DNA from: Piscinibacter sp. HJYY11
GTDB lineage: Bacteria; Pseudomonadota; Gammaproteobacteria; Burkholderiales; Burkholderiaceae_C
Length of the DNA stretch: 64,000 nt
Direction of reading: 5' to 3'
Assembly (NCBI RefSeq): GCF_016735515.1
Contig: NZ_JAERQZ010000001.1
Span: forward strand, 4,886,746-4,950,745
The stretch's first letter is position 1. Each line of letters opens with the position of its first letter. This document shows positions 53,720 to 61,458 of the stretch, piece after piece. A program made the position numbers and the translations under genes. The notes under the pieces were generated by a model. It saw only the letters and a list, made by a program, of their open reading frames with translations. It had not been told where the DNA came from and searched no databases.

Positions 53720-54704
53720 GGGGAACTCCTTCGGGCAAGGGCAGGGCGGTTTCTTGAGAGGGCGCAGACGGCCACGGCTGCGTGGTGCTGGTCGCGTCGC
53801 GGCGGATCACCAGGCTCAGCAGCTCGGGGCGCGCGTAGTGGCCCACCGAATCCATCATGCGTTTGCGCTTGGTGATGAGCGCCATGTCGAGGTCGGCGAT
53901 CACCAGGCCTTCGCCTTCGGTCAGCGGCTCGGCGAGGTACTTGCCTTCCGGCGACACGATGGCCGTGTGGCAGCCGCCACGCAGCGCGCCCTGCAGCTTC
54001 TCGTCGGCCGTGACGGCGCGCACCTGCGCCTCGTGCAGCCAGCCGGTGGCGTTGACGACGAAGCAGCCCGACTCCAGCGCGTGGTGGCGGATGGTCACGC
54101 CCATCTGGTCGGCAAAGATCTGGCCGACCAGCGAGCCGGGGAACTGCGCGCAGTGGATCTCTTCGTGCTGCCCCATCAGCGCGTAGCGGGCGAGCGGGTT
54201 GTAGTGCTCCCAGCAGGCCAGCGCGCCGACGCGGCCCACGCGCGTGTCGACGGTGGTGAGGCCGGCGCCATCGCCCTGGCCCCACACCATGCGCTCGTGG
54301 TAGGTCGGCGTGATCTTGCGGCGCTTGAGCAGCAGGCGGCCGTCGGCGTCGAAGATCACCTGCGTGTTGTAGAGGCTGCCGTGGTCGCGCTCGTTGACGC
54401 CGAGCACGATCACCATGCCGGCCTCGCGTGCGGCTGCCGCCACCGCATCGGTCAGCGGCCCCGGCACGGTGGGCGCGCGCTCCATCAGGAGCAGGTGCGC
54501 CGGCCCCTGCTGCACCGGCGGCTGCACGAAGCTGAAGTAGGGGTAGTAGGGCACGAAGGTCTCGGGGAAGACGATCAGCTCCACGCCCTTGCGCGAGGCC
54601 TCGCGCACGGTCTCGAGCACGCGGGCGAGCGTGCCGTCGGCACTCTCCAGATCGGGCGAGATCTGGGCCGCCGCGGCGCGCACCGACTTCGGCTTCGTGC
54701 TCAT
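53712..54704 (-). CDS. nitC: Nit1C nitrilase
   Basis: A 330-aa nitrilase-superfamily enzyme with complete Glu-Lys-Cys triad: Glu48 ([14 protein letters not shown]), Lys130 ([12 protein letters not shown]) and Cys164 ([11 protein letters not shown]). It matches the Nit6803-like subgroup, which turns nitriles into acids and ammonia; in some bacteria the cluster allows growth on cyanide. ATG at 54704 lies one base after the upstream stop. C-terminal tail (about 300-330) is Ser/Thr/Pro-rich and poorly conserved. Confidence 0.93.
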   Translation of the reverse strand: MSTKPKSVRAAAAQISPDLESADGTLARVLETVREASRKGVELIVFPETFVPYYPYFSFVQPPVQQGPAHLLLMERAPTVPGPLTDAVAAAAREAGMVIVLGVNERDHGSLYNTQVIFDADGRLLLKRRKITPTYHERMVWGQGDGAGLTTVDTRVGRVGALACWEHYNPLARYALMGQHEEIHCAQFPGSLVGQIFADQMGVTIRHHALESGCFVVNATGWLHEAQVRAVTADEKLQGALRGGCHTAIVSPEGKYLAEPLTEGEGLVIADLDMALITKRKRMMDSVGHYARPELLSLVIRRDATSTTQPWPSAPSQETALPLPEGVPHD

Positions 54705-54705
54705 C

Positions 54706-55188
54706 TCACAGCGTCCAGGTGTCGAGGATGAACGCACCCTCTTTGCGATGGAGCAGCACGATGTCGAGCACGTCGAGCGGGTTGATCGGGCGGATGCCTT
54801 CGATCAGCGCGCCTTCGCCGTGGCCGTAGAGCGCCTGCAGCGCGAAGCGGCAGGCGTAGACCTTGCCGCCCTCGGCGATGAACTTGCCGATCTGCTCGTT
54901 GAAGTTCTGGTGGCCGGGGAAGGCCGCGTCGCCCAGCTTCGGGAAGCCGCGCTTCACGCCCAGCGTGACGCCCGGGCCGTAGAGCAGGATCGAGGTGTCG
55001 AAGCCCTTGCGTTGCAGCCGCGTGGCCTGCAGCAGGTTGACGAAGCCGATCGAGCCTTCGAAAGCCACGGTGTGGAAGGTGACCAGCGCCTTCTCGCCGG
55101 GCTTGGCCTTGACGTCCTCGAACACCTTCTCTTCGTAGTCGACCAGGAAATCGCCCTTCTGGGCGGCGGGGTGGGTGACCTTGGGCAT
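54706..55188 (-). CDS. nitB: Nit1C first protein (MSMEG_0572/Sll0783 family, DsrE-like)
   Basis: A 160-aa protein that opens every Nit1C operon; fold probably like the DsrE/peroxiredoxin-like group ([41 protein letters not shown]). Cys at ACRF may be functional. The start [14 protein letters not shown] at 55188 has GAGGACT upstream. Transcription probably starts in the 286-bp spacer shared with the MocR regulator. Confidence 0.87.
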   Translation of the reverse strand: MPKVTHPAAQKGDFLVDYEEKVFEDVKAKPGEKALVTFHTVAFEGSIGFVNLLQATRLQRKGFDTSILLYGPGVTLGVKRGFPKLGDAAFPGHQNFNEQIGKFIAEGGKVYACRFALQALYGHGEGALIEGIRPINPLDVLDIVLLHRKEGAFILDTWTL

Positions 55189-55240
55189 GTGAGTCCTCGC
55201 GTGGTGGTTGGGCCGGCACGGCGCCGGACGCTCCTCTCTT

Positions 55241-55256
55241 TGCGAGCGACATGCCA
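55241..55256 (-). promoter_or_regulatory. Weak sigma-54-like promoter of the Nit1C operon
   Basis: On the minus strand: TGGCATGTCGCTCGCA. The -24 GG and -12 GC are spaced correctly, but four outer consensus bases differ. It would start transcription near 55231, giving a leader of about 43 nt before nitB. Sigma-54 control is known for some Nit1C clusters. Confidence 0.4.
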
Positions 55257-55275
55257 CGCCGCGGCGCGGGCGGCC

Positions 55276-55292
55276 GATCAACATGCGATCAA
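55276..55292. promoter_or_regulatory. GATCAA direct repeats, proximal pair
   Basis: GATCAA occurs at 55276-55281 and 55287-55292, 11 bp apart start to start. MocR-type regulators bind directly repeated motifs near their own gene. The pair lies just upstream of the sigma-54-like site. Confidence 0.45.
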
Positions 55293-55375
55293 CGGGGCGT
55301 CACGGGCACGGCACACCACGACGGCCCACCGCAGGCACGCCGATGCGCCCCGCACCATCAGACGGCAGCCGATGC

Positions 55376-55394
55376 GATCAATGCACCCGATCAA
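55376..55394. promoter_or_regulatory. GATCAA direct repeats, distal pair
   Basis: GATCAA recurs at 55376-55381 and 55389-55394 (13 bp apart), exactly 100 bp from the first pair. A related AATCAA lies at 55444-55449, near the MocR start. The repeats suggest an operator serving both directions. Confidence 0.4.
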
Positions 55395-55474
55395 TGGCCG
55401 GCGTGCACCTGGAATGGCCGCGCATCACGAGGGCGAGGCCGTGCAATCAAGCCGTGCGACAGGCACACTGGGCC

Positions 55475-56863
55475 ATGCCGTTCACGCACTGGATCGCTCG
55501 CATTCGCCACAGCAGCCTGCCGGCGTATCAGCTCATCCCCGAGCTGATCGCCGAAGACCTGCAGCAGGGCCGGCTCGCCCCGCGCCAGCGCCTGCCGCCG
55601 CTGCGCGACCTGGCCGTCACGCTGCAGCTCAACTACACGACGGTGGTGCGCGGCTTCGCCTCGGCCCGCGAGCGCGGGCTCATCGCCTCTCGCCCCGGCA
55701 TGGGCTCGTACGTGCGCGGCTCCTTCATCGGCCTGCCGCTGCGCGCCGGCACCGGCGCCGAGATGACGATGAACATGCCGCCCGAGATCGAGGACCACCC
55801 CGCGATGCAGGCGCTGCAGCAGAGCGCCGCCGAGGCCATCACCCACTCGACGCTGCACGACCTGATGCGGTATCAAGACTTCGGCGGCACCGCGCACGAC
55901 CGCGAACTCGCCGCGCACTGGCTCGCGCAGTGGGTGCCCGAGGCCAAGGCCGACCGGGTGCTGGTGGCGCCGGGCATCCACGCCGTGCTGCTGGCGCTGA
56001 TGTCGATGCTGGTGAAGCCGGGCCAGAGCCTGTGCGTCGAGAGCCTGGTGTACCCCGGCCTGAAGGCCATCGCCGCGCAGCTGGGCACCCAGCTCCTGCC
56101 GATCACGATGGACGAGCACGGCCTGGTGCCCGAGGAGCTGGAGGCCGCGTGCAAGAGCACACCCGTGGGCGCGATCTACCTCTGCCCGAACATCCACAAC
56201 CCCACCACCGCCACGCTGCCCATGCGCCGCCGCGAGCAGATCGCCGACATCGCGCTGCGCTTGAGCATCCCCATCATCGAAGACGACGCCTACGGCATGC
56301 TGCCCGCCGCCACGCCGCCGGCGCTGGCCGACTACGCCGGCGCGCTGACCTACTACATCAGCGGTTTGTCGAAGTGGCTGGGCGCCGGCATGCGCGTGGC
56401 CTACGTGCTCGCGCCGACGCACGCCGCCCAGCAGCGCCTGGCCGGCGCCCTGCGCGCGACGACGGTGATGGCCTCGCCCTTCATCAACGCGGTGGTGTCG
56501 CACTGGCTGGAGCAGGGGCATGGGCGCGAGGTGCTGGCGGCGGTGCGGGCGGAGTGCGGGTGGCGCAGTGCGCTGATGCGGGAGCGGCTCGGGGCGTATG
56601 GGCTGCGGGTGCACCCGCAGGGGTTCCATGGGTGGTTGCCGCTACCGGAAGGGGATGCCAACGGGGGCTCGTCGGCCACGCAGATTGCGGGTGCGTTGCG
56701 GGAGCTTGGGGTGGCGGCGGTGGCGGCCAGTGCGTTCTCGACGGATCGGCAGCCGCCGGAAGGGTTGCGGCTGTGCTTAGGGGGTGGGCTGAATCGGGAT
56801 GACTGTGGGCGGGCGTTGCGCGCCGTGGAGCGGGCGCTTGGCGGGGCGGAGGTGTTCGAGTGA
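55475..56863 (+). CDS. MocR-type regulator (GntR helix-turn-helix plus aminotransferase domain)
   Basis: A 462-aa regulator: GntR winged helix (10-80; LAPRQRLPPLRDLAVTLQLNYTTVVRGFASA) and a fold-type I PLP aminotransferase domain (105-455) with Asp271 region (IIEDDAYGMLP), PLP-lysine Lys300 (SGLSKWLGAGMR) and NPTTATLP. MocR proteins use PLP, often plus an amino compound, as effector. It is divergent from the Nit1C operon, so it is the natural local regulator. The last quarter uses G-ending codons less strictly, near the edge of the accessory region. No clear ribosome site before the ATG. Confidence 0.9.
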   Translation: MPFTHWIARIRHSSLPAYQLIPELIAEDLQQGRLAPRQRLPPLRDLAVTLQLNYTTVVRGFASARERGLIASRPGMGSYVRGSFIGLPLRAGTGAEMTMNMPPEIEDHPAMQALQQSAAEAITHSTLHDLMRYQDFGGTAHDRELAAHWLAQWVPEAKADRVLVAPGIHAVLLALMSMLVKPGQSLCVESLVYPGLKAIAAQLGTQLLPITMDEHGLVPEELEAACKSTPVGAIYLCPNIHNPTTATLPMRRREQIADIALRLSIPIIEDDAYGMLPAATPPALADYAGALTYYISGLSKWLGAGMRVAYVLAPTHAAQQRLAGALRATTVMASPFINAVVSHWLEQGHGREVLAAVRAECGWRSALMRERLGAYGLRVHPQGFHGWLPLPEGDANGGSSATQIAGALRELGVAAVAASAFSTDRQPPEGLRLCLGGGLNRDDCGRALRAVERALGGAEVFE

Positions 56864-57181
56864 TCTGCGCTCGTTGTGATGCCGCGTCTCAGTGACAGCG
56901 CTCTTGTACTGCGCCGGTAAGCGCAATGGTCCCAACGAATGACTCATTAAGACTGGGTGCTGCCGCTCGAGTGCGGCTGATGGGCGACTGCCTAGACTGA
57001 GAGCAGTCGTTCGCGACGCCAGCTATTCGAAGTCCACTGCGCCTGCTGAACGTCACTCGAGATTTGCCAACCGTATGACGCTCCGTGAGAGACAGCTTCC
57101 ACACGGGGCGATCGGCTGAAACCGACCCGTTGCAGACACAGATTGTGTTGCTGGGTCGCGGTAAAGCGAACCTCGAGAGGC
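56864..57181. other. Non-coding spacer at the edge of the accessory island
   Basis: 318 bases with lower GC. Short frames exist on both strands but none has a ribosome site, a start in place or a recognisable domain. It holds small hairpins (TGCGC-N6-GCGCA at 56910-56925 and GCCGC-N6-GCGGC near 56965) without T-runs. It is probably a junction between core and accessory DNA. I see no tRNA end or integrase. Confidence 0.5.
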
Positions 57182-57934
57182 TCAGGCTTCCGACTCCCAA
57201 GGTCGGCGTACGAATCGGACATAGACGCCTAAGGCGTCAACCGGTGACGAGTACTTCTTCACCCCTAAATCGGAGCTAACAAGAAGGATCGGCGCACTAG
57301 GTTCCGCGGGGACGACCGGAACCAGCCAAGTGGCGAGACTTGGCTGAGGATCCCGCAAGAATGCCGTCTCGCGGCGTAGCCCCAATGCTTCTCGCACGTT
57401 TTCTTTCGTTGACGTGCGGACGTCCTTGCAACTGATGCCCGCGATGACCTGGGAGTGCGCAGGCCGCTCATCTGCGGCTGGCGCAAGGACACACACGTCG
57501 AGTTCATGGCGGGCCTCGCGAGGAGCTTTCCCCGGGGCTCCGCCGTTTCTGTCCCAACTTAGCGATTCGAACTCGACGGAGGTCCAGACCTCACCCATTG
57601 GATTGCCGGCGTCGTCGAACAGGTCGAAATGTGAGAACCTTTTGCGATCGGCAAGAGCCGGCTTGCTCGCAACTACCAGTTCCGATGCTTTGCCTCCCTT
57701 GGAAGGTGGCACATGAACGATCGACGCCTTCGGATAGGCACGCCGAAAGGCCCGCAATAAGCGCGCGAGGACTAGCATTTCGAACAGCTTATCGCGGGTC
57801 ATCACCTGTAGCTTCAGCGGCGTCGGGGCCTTCGCTGCGATGTCAAAGAGCTTGCCGACAGCTTTGACGAGGTCTAATGGCGCCGGCTGGTTCTTCTTCT
57901 TTGGGACTGACGCAGCGGAGGGTGTCGTGCTCAT
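57182..57934 (-). CDS. Uncharacterised protein, possible PD-(D/E)XK-like nuclease
   Basis: A 250-aa protein without a family I can name. After a Lys/Pro-rich start come a helix with an acidic residue (DKLFEMLVLARLLRAFRRAY), a beta-rich part (FDLFDDAGNPMGEVWTSVEFE), then ELDVCVL followed about 20 residues later by IAGISCKD. The D...x-S/E-x-K arrangement after a Glu-bearing helix recalls restriction-endonuclease-like folds, with Ser where Glu is usual. It overlaps the gene upstream by four bases (ATGA), forming a two-gene unit. Codon use is less GC-biased than in the genes to the left. Confidence 0.55.
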   Translation of the reverse strand: MSTTPSAASVPKKKNQPAPLDLVKAVGKLFDIAAKAPTPLKLQVMTRDKLFEMLVLARLLRAFRRAYPKASIVHVPPSKGGKASELVVASKPALADRKRFSHFDLFDDAGNPMGEVWTSVEFESLSWDRNGGAPGKAPREARHELDVCVLAPAADERPAHSQVIAGISCKDVRTSTKENVREALGLRRETAFLRDPQPSLATWLVPVVPAEPSAPILLVSSDLGVKKYSSPVDALGVYVRFVRRPWESEA

Positions 57935-58401
57935 AGGTCCACCTCCGTCTGTCTTGGGAGGAAATCGAGAAACGCCTGCCGCAATGCGACCTGCTGTCTC
58001 GTTGGGCGGCGCCCAAGGTTCCTTTTAAGACTGGTCTTCCGGTTGCCCACGAGCATCTGCATTGACTTGACCTGTTGATCGTGCTCCAGCGTCTCGTTGA
58101 GTTCGCGGCGCACCGCTTGCTCTGTTCGGCTGTTAACCGGAAAAGCGAGCACCATCAACAGCGATAGCGCCTCTTCAAACCGCCCCTTGATCTCCCTGCG
58201 GTTTGCCGGTGACGCGTTGCGAACGCCTTGCCCGGCGACCACAAGCCCTTCTCCAAGGGGCTCATCTGGCTCGACAGGCGCGCTCAGGTTGGCTAACTCC
58301 ATGAACTCGTGCATCAGCGGCCCCTCATACGCGAGGGCTCGCCGGTGTATCTCGCGAAGCGCCTGTTCCAGTTCGTCCTCACCCCGAATTTCGATTCGCA
58401 T
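57931..58401 (-). CDS. Uncharacterised protein, first gene of a two-gene unit
   Basis: A 156-aa, mostly helical, charged protein of unknown family (MRIEIRGEDELEQALREIHRRAL at the start; a basic KTSLKRNLGRRPTRQQV near the end). ATG at 58401 is chosen because GGAGAG lies about five bases upstream; the frame is open further. It overlaps the putative nuclease gene (ATGA), so the two are made together. It could be a regulatory, DNA-binding or immunity partner; nothing decides this. Confidence 0.55.
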   Translation of the reverse strand: MRIEIRGEDELEQALREIHRRALAYEGPLMHEFMELANLSAPVEPDEPLGEGLVVAGQGVRNASPANRREIKGRFEEALSLLMVLAFPVNSRTEQAVRRELNETLEHDQQVKSMQMLVGNRKTSLKRNLGRRPTRQQVALRQAFLDFLPRQTEVDL

Positions 58402-58586
58402 GCACTCTCCGTGAATGTTCCGCGGCCGCGATGCTGGCGGCTCTGCGCCAGCATTCTCAGCCACGATCGGGCGGCCCGTGAGTTGCTCGCCGGCATCAAC
58501 AGGTATGGCCGTGTCCAAGCAGGACGGATGACCAGCAACCTTGGGCGCAGTCGGAAGAAATCGTGTCGTCCGTGTGGCACCTCAAG

Positions 58587-58602
58587 GCCGACGCTGGTCG
58601 GC
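58587..58602. other. Perfect hairpin 1 in the divergent spacer
   Basis: GCCGAC-GCTG-GTCGGC, six-bp perfect stem with four-base loop, flanked by AA and TT. It lies between the divergent genes at 58401 and 58696, and could be a terminator-like element or an operator. Confidence 0.4.
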
Positions 58603-58618
58603 TTGCGGTTCTGGCCGG

Positions 58619-58634
58619 GACCCTCCTCAGGGTC
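58619..58634. other. Perfect hairpin 2 in the divergent spacer
   Basis: GACCCT-CCTC-AGGGTC, again a six-bp stem and four-base loop, 16 bp after hairpin 1 and just ahead of the promoter at 58652. Confidence 0.4.
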
Positions 58635-58651
58635 TCCGACAATAAAAACTA

Positions 58652-58680
58652 TTGCGCGGACTGTAAAGTTACTTTATAGT
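58652..58680 (+). promoter_or_regulatory. Sigma-70 promoter with palindromic operator
   Basis: TTGCGC at 58652-58657 and TATAGT at 58675-58680 are separated by 17 bp, a good -35/-10 pair. The palindrome TAAAGT-T-ACTTTA (58664-58676) covers the spacer and the first -10 bases. AACTAT/ATAGTT inverted copies flank it. This is the most AT-rich promoter in the window. The downstream gene may repress itself here. Confidence 0.6.
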
Positions 58681-58695
58681 TGATCCAGAGAAACT

Positions 58696-59169
58696 ATGAG
58701 TAAAGCGATGTCAATCCCGGTGATGGTTCAAACCTCGTTGCCCAAGGACCTCATCTTGCGGCTGCAGGCTAAGTCGGAGATGCCCGCGGTTGAGGGTCTT
58801 GCTGGGATCTTGAGTCGCATTCTGGATGACCACGATAAGGCGTTCCCGAACCAAAACAAGCGTGTCGTTCTATCAATGCCAGTGCATCCGGAGCCAAAGG
58901 TCTTCACGACCCAGCGTGGGTTCGAGTTGCCTGTCGGACTAGAGCTCTTCGCAGAATACGGCGGCAAGCACCTGAAAGCGAAGGTCACGACAGGCGGCAT
59001 TGAATACAAGGGCAGGACGTACGAAGTGTCACCGTCTGCGTTCGCAGCGAAGAAGGACTGTGGCGCGTCAGACACCGCTGCGTCGACGAACGGCTGGAAG
59101 TTTTGGATGTTCAAGAAGGACGGCCGAGCGCAGTTCATCGACGTGCTGCGTCCGCCTGTCGGCAGGTGA
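58696..59169 (+). CDS. RHH-like protein with C-terminal RAMA domain
   Basis: A 157-aa protein. The N-terminus (11-50; VQTSLPKDLILRLQAKSEMP) resembles a ribbon-helix-helix or short coiled DNA-binding segment. Residues 80-152 match the RAMA pattern: ELFAEYGGKHLKAKV, GRTYEVSPSAFAAKK, then NGWKFWMFKKDGRAQFIDVLR. RAMA domains occur with restriction and methylation systems and are thought to read modified DNA. The strong promoter with palindrome lies just upstream. It is divergent from the two-gene unit and followed by the MBL gene after 55 bp. Confidence 0.7.
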   Translation: MSKAMSIPVMVQTSLPKDLILRLQAKSEMPAVEGLAGILSRILDDHDKAFPNQNKRVVLSMPVHPEPKVFTTQRGFELPVGLELFAEYGGKHLKAKVTTGGIEYKGRTYEVSPSAFAAKKDCGASDTAASTNGWKFWMFKKDGRAQFIDVLRPPVGR

Positions 59170-59224
59170 TCGGTGCGCACGACGCTTTTAGGTTCCCGGT
59201 AAGAACAAGCAGCGGAGGCGAGGG

Positions 59225-60106
59225 ATGCCAGGATTCATGCGAATTCGGGTGGAGGATGTCGAGCACGGGTGTTGCGTGATGCTCCAGCACGTGACCAGGG
59301 TCGGCCTGAACCAAGAGGTTGGTGGTCGCTTGGCCATGATCGACTGCGGCTCGTCGGCGGACTTCAAACCGAGCAGGGCGATTAAGGCAATGGGTCGCGA
59401 CAAACTCGACTATCTCTTTATCACCAATGCCGACCAAGACCACATGTCCGACCTGAAAGGATTGGAAGACGCCGGCATTGAGGTGGTCACGCTGCTGCGA
59501 AATCCGACCTACACCGGCGAGGAGATGCGTCGCATCAAGCTCGTAAGCGGTCCGCTCACCGAAGATGCTTCTTGGTACGTGAACGCGCTCAGCACATATA
59601 CCGAGAACGTCACCGCTCCATTTAACACAAGCATGGGTGGCATCACGTACAAGGCCTTCTACAACTCGTACGGCAGTGGGTACGGTCAGTTCAAGGACAC
59701 GAACAACCTGAGCTTCGCGACGTTCATCAAGTACGGGAACTTCAAGATGCTGTTTCCCGGCGATCTCGAAAAGGCAGGCTGGACCGCCCTGCTACAGCGG
59801 GCTGACTTCCGGGCCGAACTTTCGGGCACTGACGTCCTGATGGCGTCCCACCATGGACGCGAGAGCGGGTACTGCGAGGACATCTACAAGTACTTCACGC
59901 CTTCGTGCGTAGTGATCTCCGACAAGCCGATCGTGCACAAGACGCAGGAGATGGTGCCGGACTACCGCAAGGTAGTCCGGCAAAGTGGGGTACGCGTGCG
60001 AACAACAATGAAGGACCGGCACGTGCTGACGACTCGCAGAGACGGCTGGATCGTCATCGATGTGGACGATGAAAACTTCACCATCGATACGGAGTACCAC
60101 GGATGA
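59225..60106 (+). CDS. ComEC-type MBL-fold hydrolase
   Basis: A 293-aa metallo-beta-lactamase-fold protein. The metal motif reads TNADQDHMSDL (Asn68, Asp70, Asp72, His73), where ComEC-like enzymes have H-x-D-x-D-H, so the first His is replaced by Asn. Later ligands are present: FPGDLEKAGW and MASHHGRESG. Such enzymes cut nucleic acids or phosphodiesters, but with the altered ligand activity is uncertain. AGCGGAGGCGAGGG lies before the ATG. It overlaps the membrane-protein gene by four bases, giving a two-gene module. Confidence 0.75.
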   Translation: MPGFMRIRVEDVEHGCCVMLQHVTRVGLNQEVGGRLAMIDCGSSADFKPSRAIKAMGRDKLDYLFITNADQDHMSDLKGLEDAGIEVVTLLRNPTYTGEEMRRIKLVSGPLTEDASWYVNALSTYTENVTAPFNTSMGGITYKAFYNSYGSGYGQFKDTNNLSFATFIKYGNFKMLFPGDLEKAGWTALLQRADFRAELSGTDVLMASHHGRESGYCEDIYKYFTPSCVVISDKPIVHKTQEMVPDYRKVVRQSGVRVRTTMKDRHVLTTRRDGWIVIDVDDENFTIDTEYHG

Positions 60107-60798
60107 AAAGCGCTGAACGATCCTTGAAGTCGCTGAACTTCGCGTGGCACGTCGCCCTCGCGACGGCCGATGCCATCGTCCTGGCCCTCTTCGTCGCGCC
60201 CGAACTGATCACCAGCGCTACGACTACGCAGCTCGGTCTCTATCGCGCGCTTGGCGCCGCAGTGTTGCCGATCGTCGTGCTCCTGCTGATGAACGTGATG
60301 TCGTCGAACTTCAAGGCCATGCTCGTGTACTGGAAGCCTTACGGCTGGTTGCCGGGCTGCGAGGCGTTTACCAAGTACGGCCCAGCGGATCACCGTGTGG
60401 ACATGGCGCAGCTAAAGAAGAACGCTGGTGCGTGGGCCGACGAGCCAAGGGAACAAAACTCGAAGTGGTACAAGTTGTACAAGCAGGTCGAGACTACTCC
60501 TGAGGTCGCATACGCGCAGAAAGACTTCTTGATGTACCGGGACATGGCCGTGCTATCGCTGCCGCTCATCGTCATCGCTCCGCTCGGGCTGTATGTCGCC
60601 AATGCGAGCACGAAGGCCCTGTGGACCGGTGCTGCGATGTTCGTCGTCCAGTACGTGTTGACCGCGATCAGCGCTCGCAACGCGGGTGAGCGCTTCGTGT
60701 GCAACGTGCTGGCTGTGCACTCGGCCAAGAAGGTCACGCCGCTAAAGGCACAACCTGCAGCGAAGGCTACTTCGTCCGGTGGTTCTGCAGGTGCCTGA
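60103..60798 (+). CDS. Membrane protein partner of the MBL hydrolase
   Basis: A 231-aa protein with four predicted membrane helices in two pairs (about 16-33, 45-63 and 148-168, 172-190), separated by an ~80-residue soluble charged loop. The C-terminus is Lys/Ala-rich. No family recognised. ATGA overlap with the MBL gene means coupled translation. A soluble enzyme plus membrane protein recalls effector pairs of defence systems, but this is only an analogy. A hairpin at 60805-60826 follows. Confidence 0.6.
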   Translation: MKSAERSLKSLNFAWHVALATADAIVLALFVAPELITSATTTQLGLYRALGAAVLPIVVLLLMNVMSSNFKAMLVYWKPYGWLPGCEAFTKYGPADHRVDMAQLKKNAGAWADEPREQNSKWYKLYKQVETTPEVAYAQKDFLMYRDMAVLSLPLIVIAPLGLYVANASTKALWTGAAMFVVQYVLTAISARNAGERFVCNVLAVHSAKKVTPLKAQPAAKATSSGGSAGA

Positions 60799-61257
60799 CG
60801 GCTACGAAAGGAGAATCGGCCTTTCGTCCCACTTGTTGGTCTCGGATTGCCAAGCGACGTCATTGGGTCGTCAGCTCGCGGCCGACCACAGCGGTCGCTC
60901 AGTCACCCTCAGCGTGCAAATTCGCTCGCAGTGTCGCCTTCACGCTCACAAGCAGTCTTCGAGCAGGCGCGCCATCAACGCCAAGCCAATGACTACTGCC
61001 TGGTAGACACCGTGCATAGACTCGCCTGAGAGGACAGACGGCAATCGCTGCACAGCTGCCAGTCATCATGTGAAGTGCAGCTTCAGCCTGAATTGCAACT
61101 GTCGCGGGCCGTGCGTTCAGGGGCTGCTCTCGGCCCATTCGCGTCGCTGGCAATCAGAGAAGCACGCATTGTTTCGTTCCTCGACATCCATAGCAGTCGT
61201 CCCAATGCTGAGCGACCGCAAACTGCAGTACATTTGCATCCCCAAGATGAGGACGCC
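60799..61257. other. Non-coding spacer between island modules
   Basis: 459 bases without a credible gene. Besides the hairpin at 60805-60826 it has scattered short frames and moderate GC. The promoter of the RHH-DUF499 operon must lie here, but I see no clear -35/-10 pair. Confidence 0.5.
60805..60826 (+). terminator. Hairpin after the MBL-membrane protein pair
   Basis: CGAAAGG-N8-CCTTTCG, perfect seven-bp stem starting six bases after the stop codon at 60798. Only TCCC follows, so it lacks a T-run, but the position fits a transcript end. Confidence 0.5.
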
Positions 61258-61458
61258 ATGGCTGCCAGCAAGACCGCCACGCTCACGCTGCGCATCGAGC
61301 CCGAGATAAAGCAAGCGCTGCAGCGCGCTGCCGAGATGGAGCACCGCTCCATCGCCAATATGGTCGAGGTGCTGATCCGCGAACACTGCAGGGTCAAGGG
61401 CATTGCCCCGGGCGTCACCAGCAAGAGCAAGCGAGTCGCTAAGGGAGCCACTTCGTGA
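61258..61458 (+). CDS. Small RHH-like protein preceding DUF499 ATPase
   Basis: A 66-aa protein: SKTATLTLRIEPEIKQALQRAAEMEHRSIANMVEVLIREHC has the beta-strand then two-helix pattern of ribbon-helix-helix DNA-binding proteins. GAGGA precedes the ATG at 61258. Its stop overlaps the DUF499 start (GTGA). It is likely the operon's own repressor. An upstream extension of the frame lacks support. Confidence 0.75.
   Translation: MAASKTATLTLRIEPEIKQALQRAAEMEHRSIANMVEVLIREHCRVKGIAPGVTSKSKRVAKGATS

Noticed and set aside
56889..57200. A 103-codon minus-strand frame in the spacer before the island
   Set aside because: No ribosome site, overlaps the end of the neighbouring gene in another phase, and shows no coding pattern.
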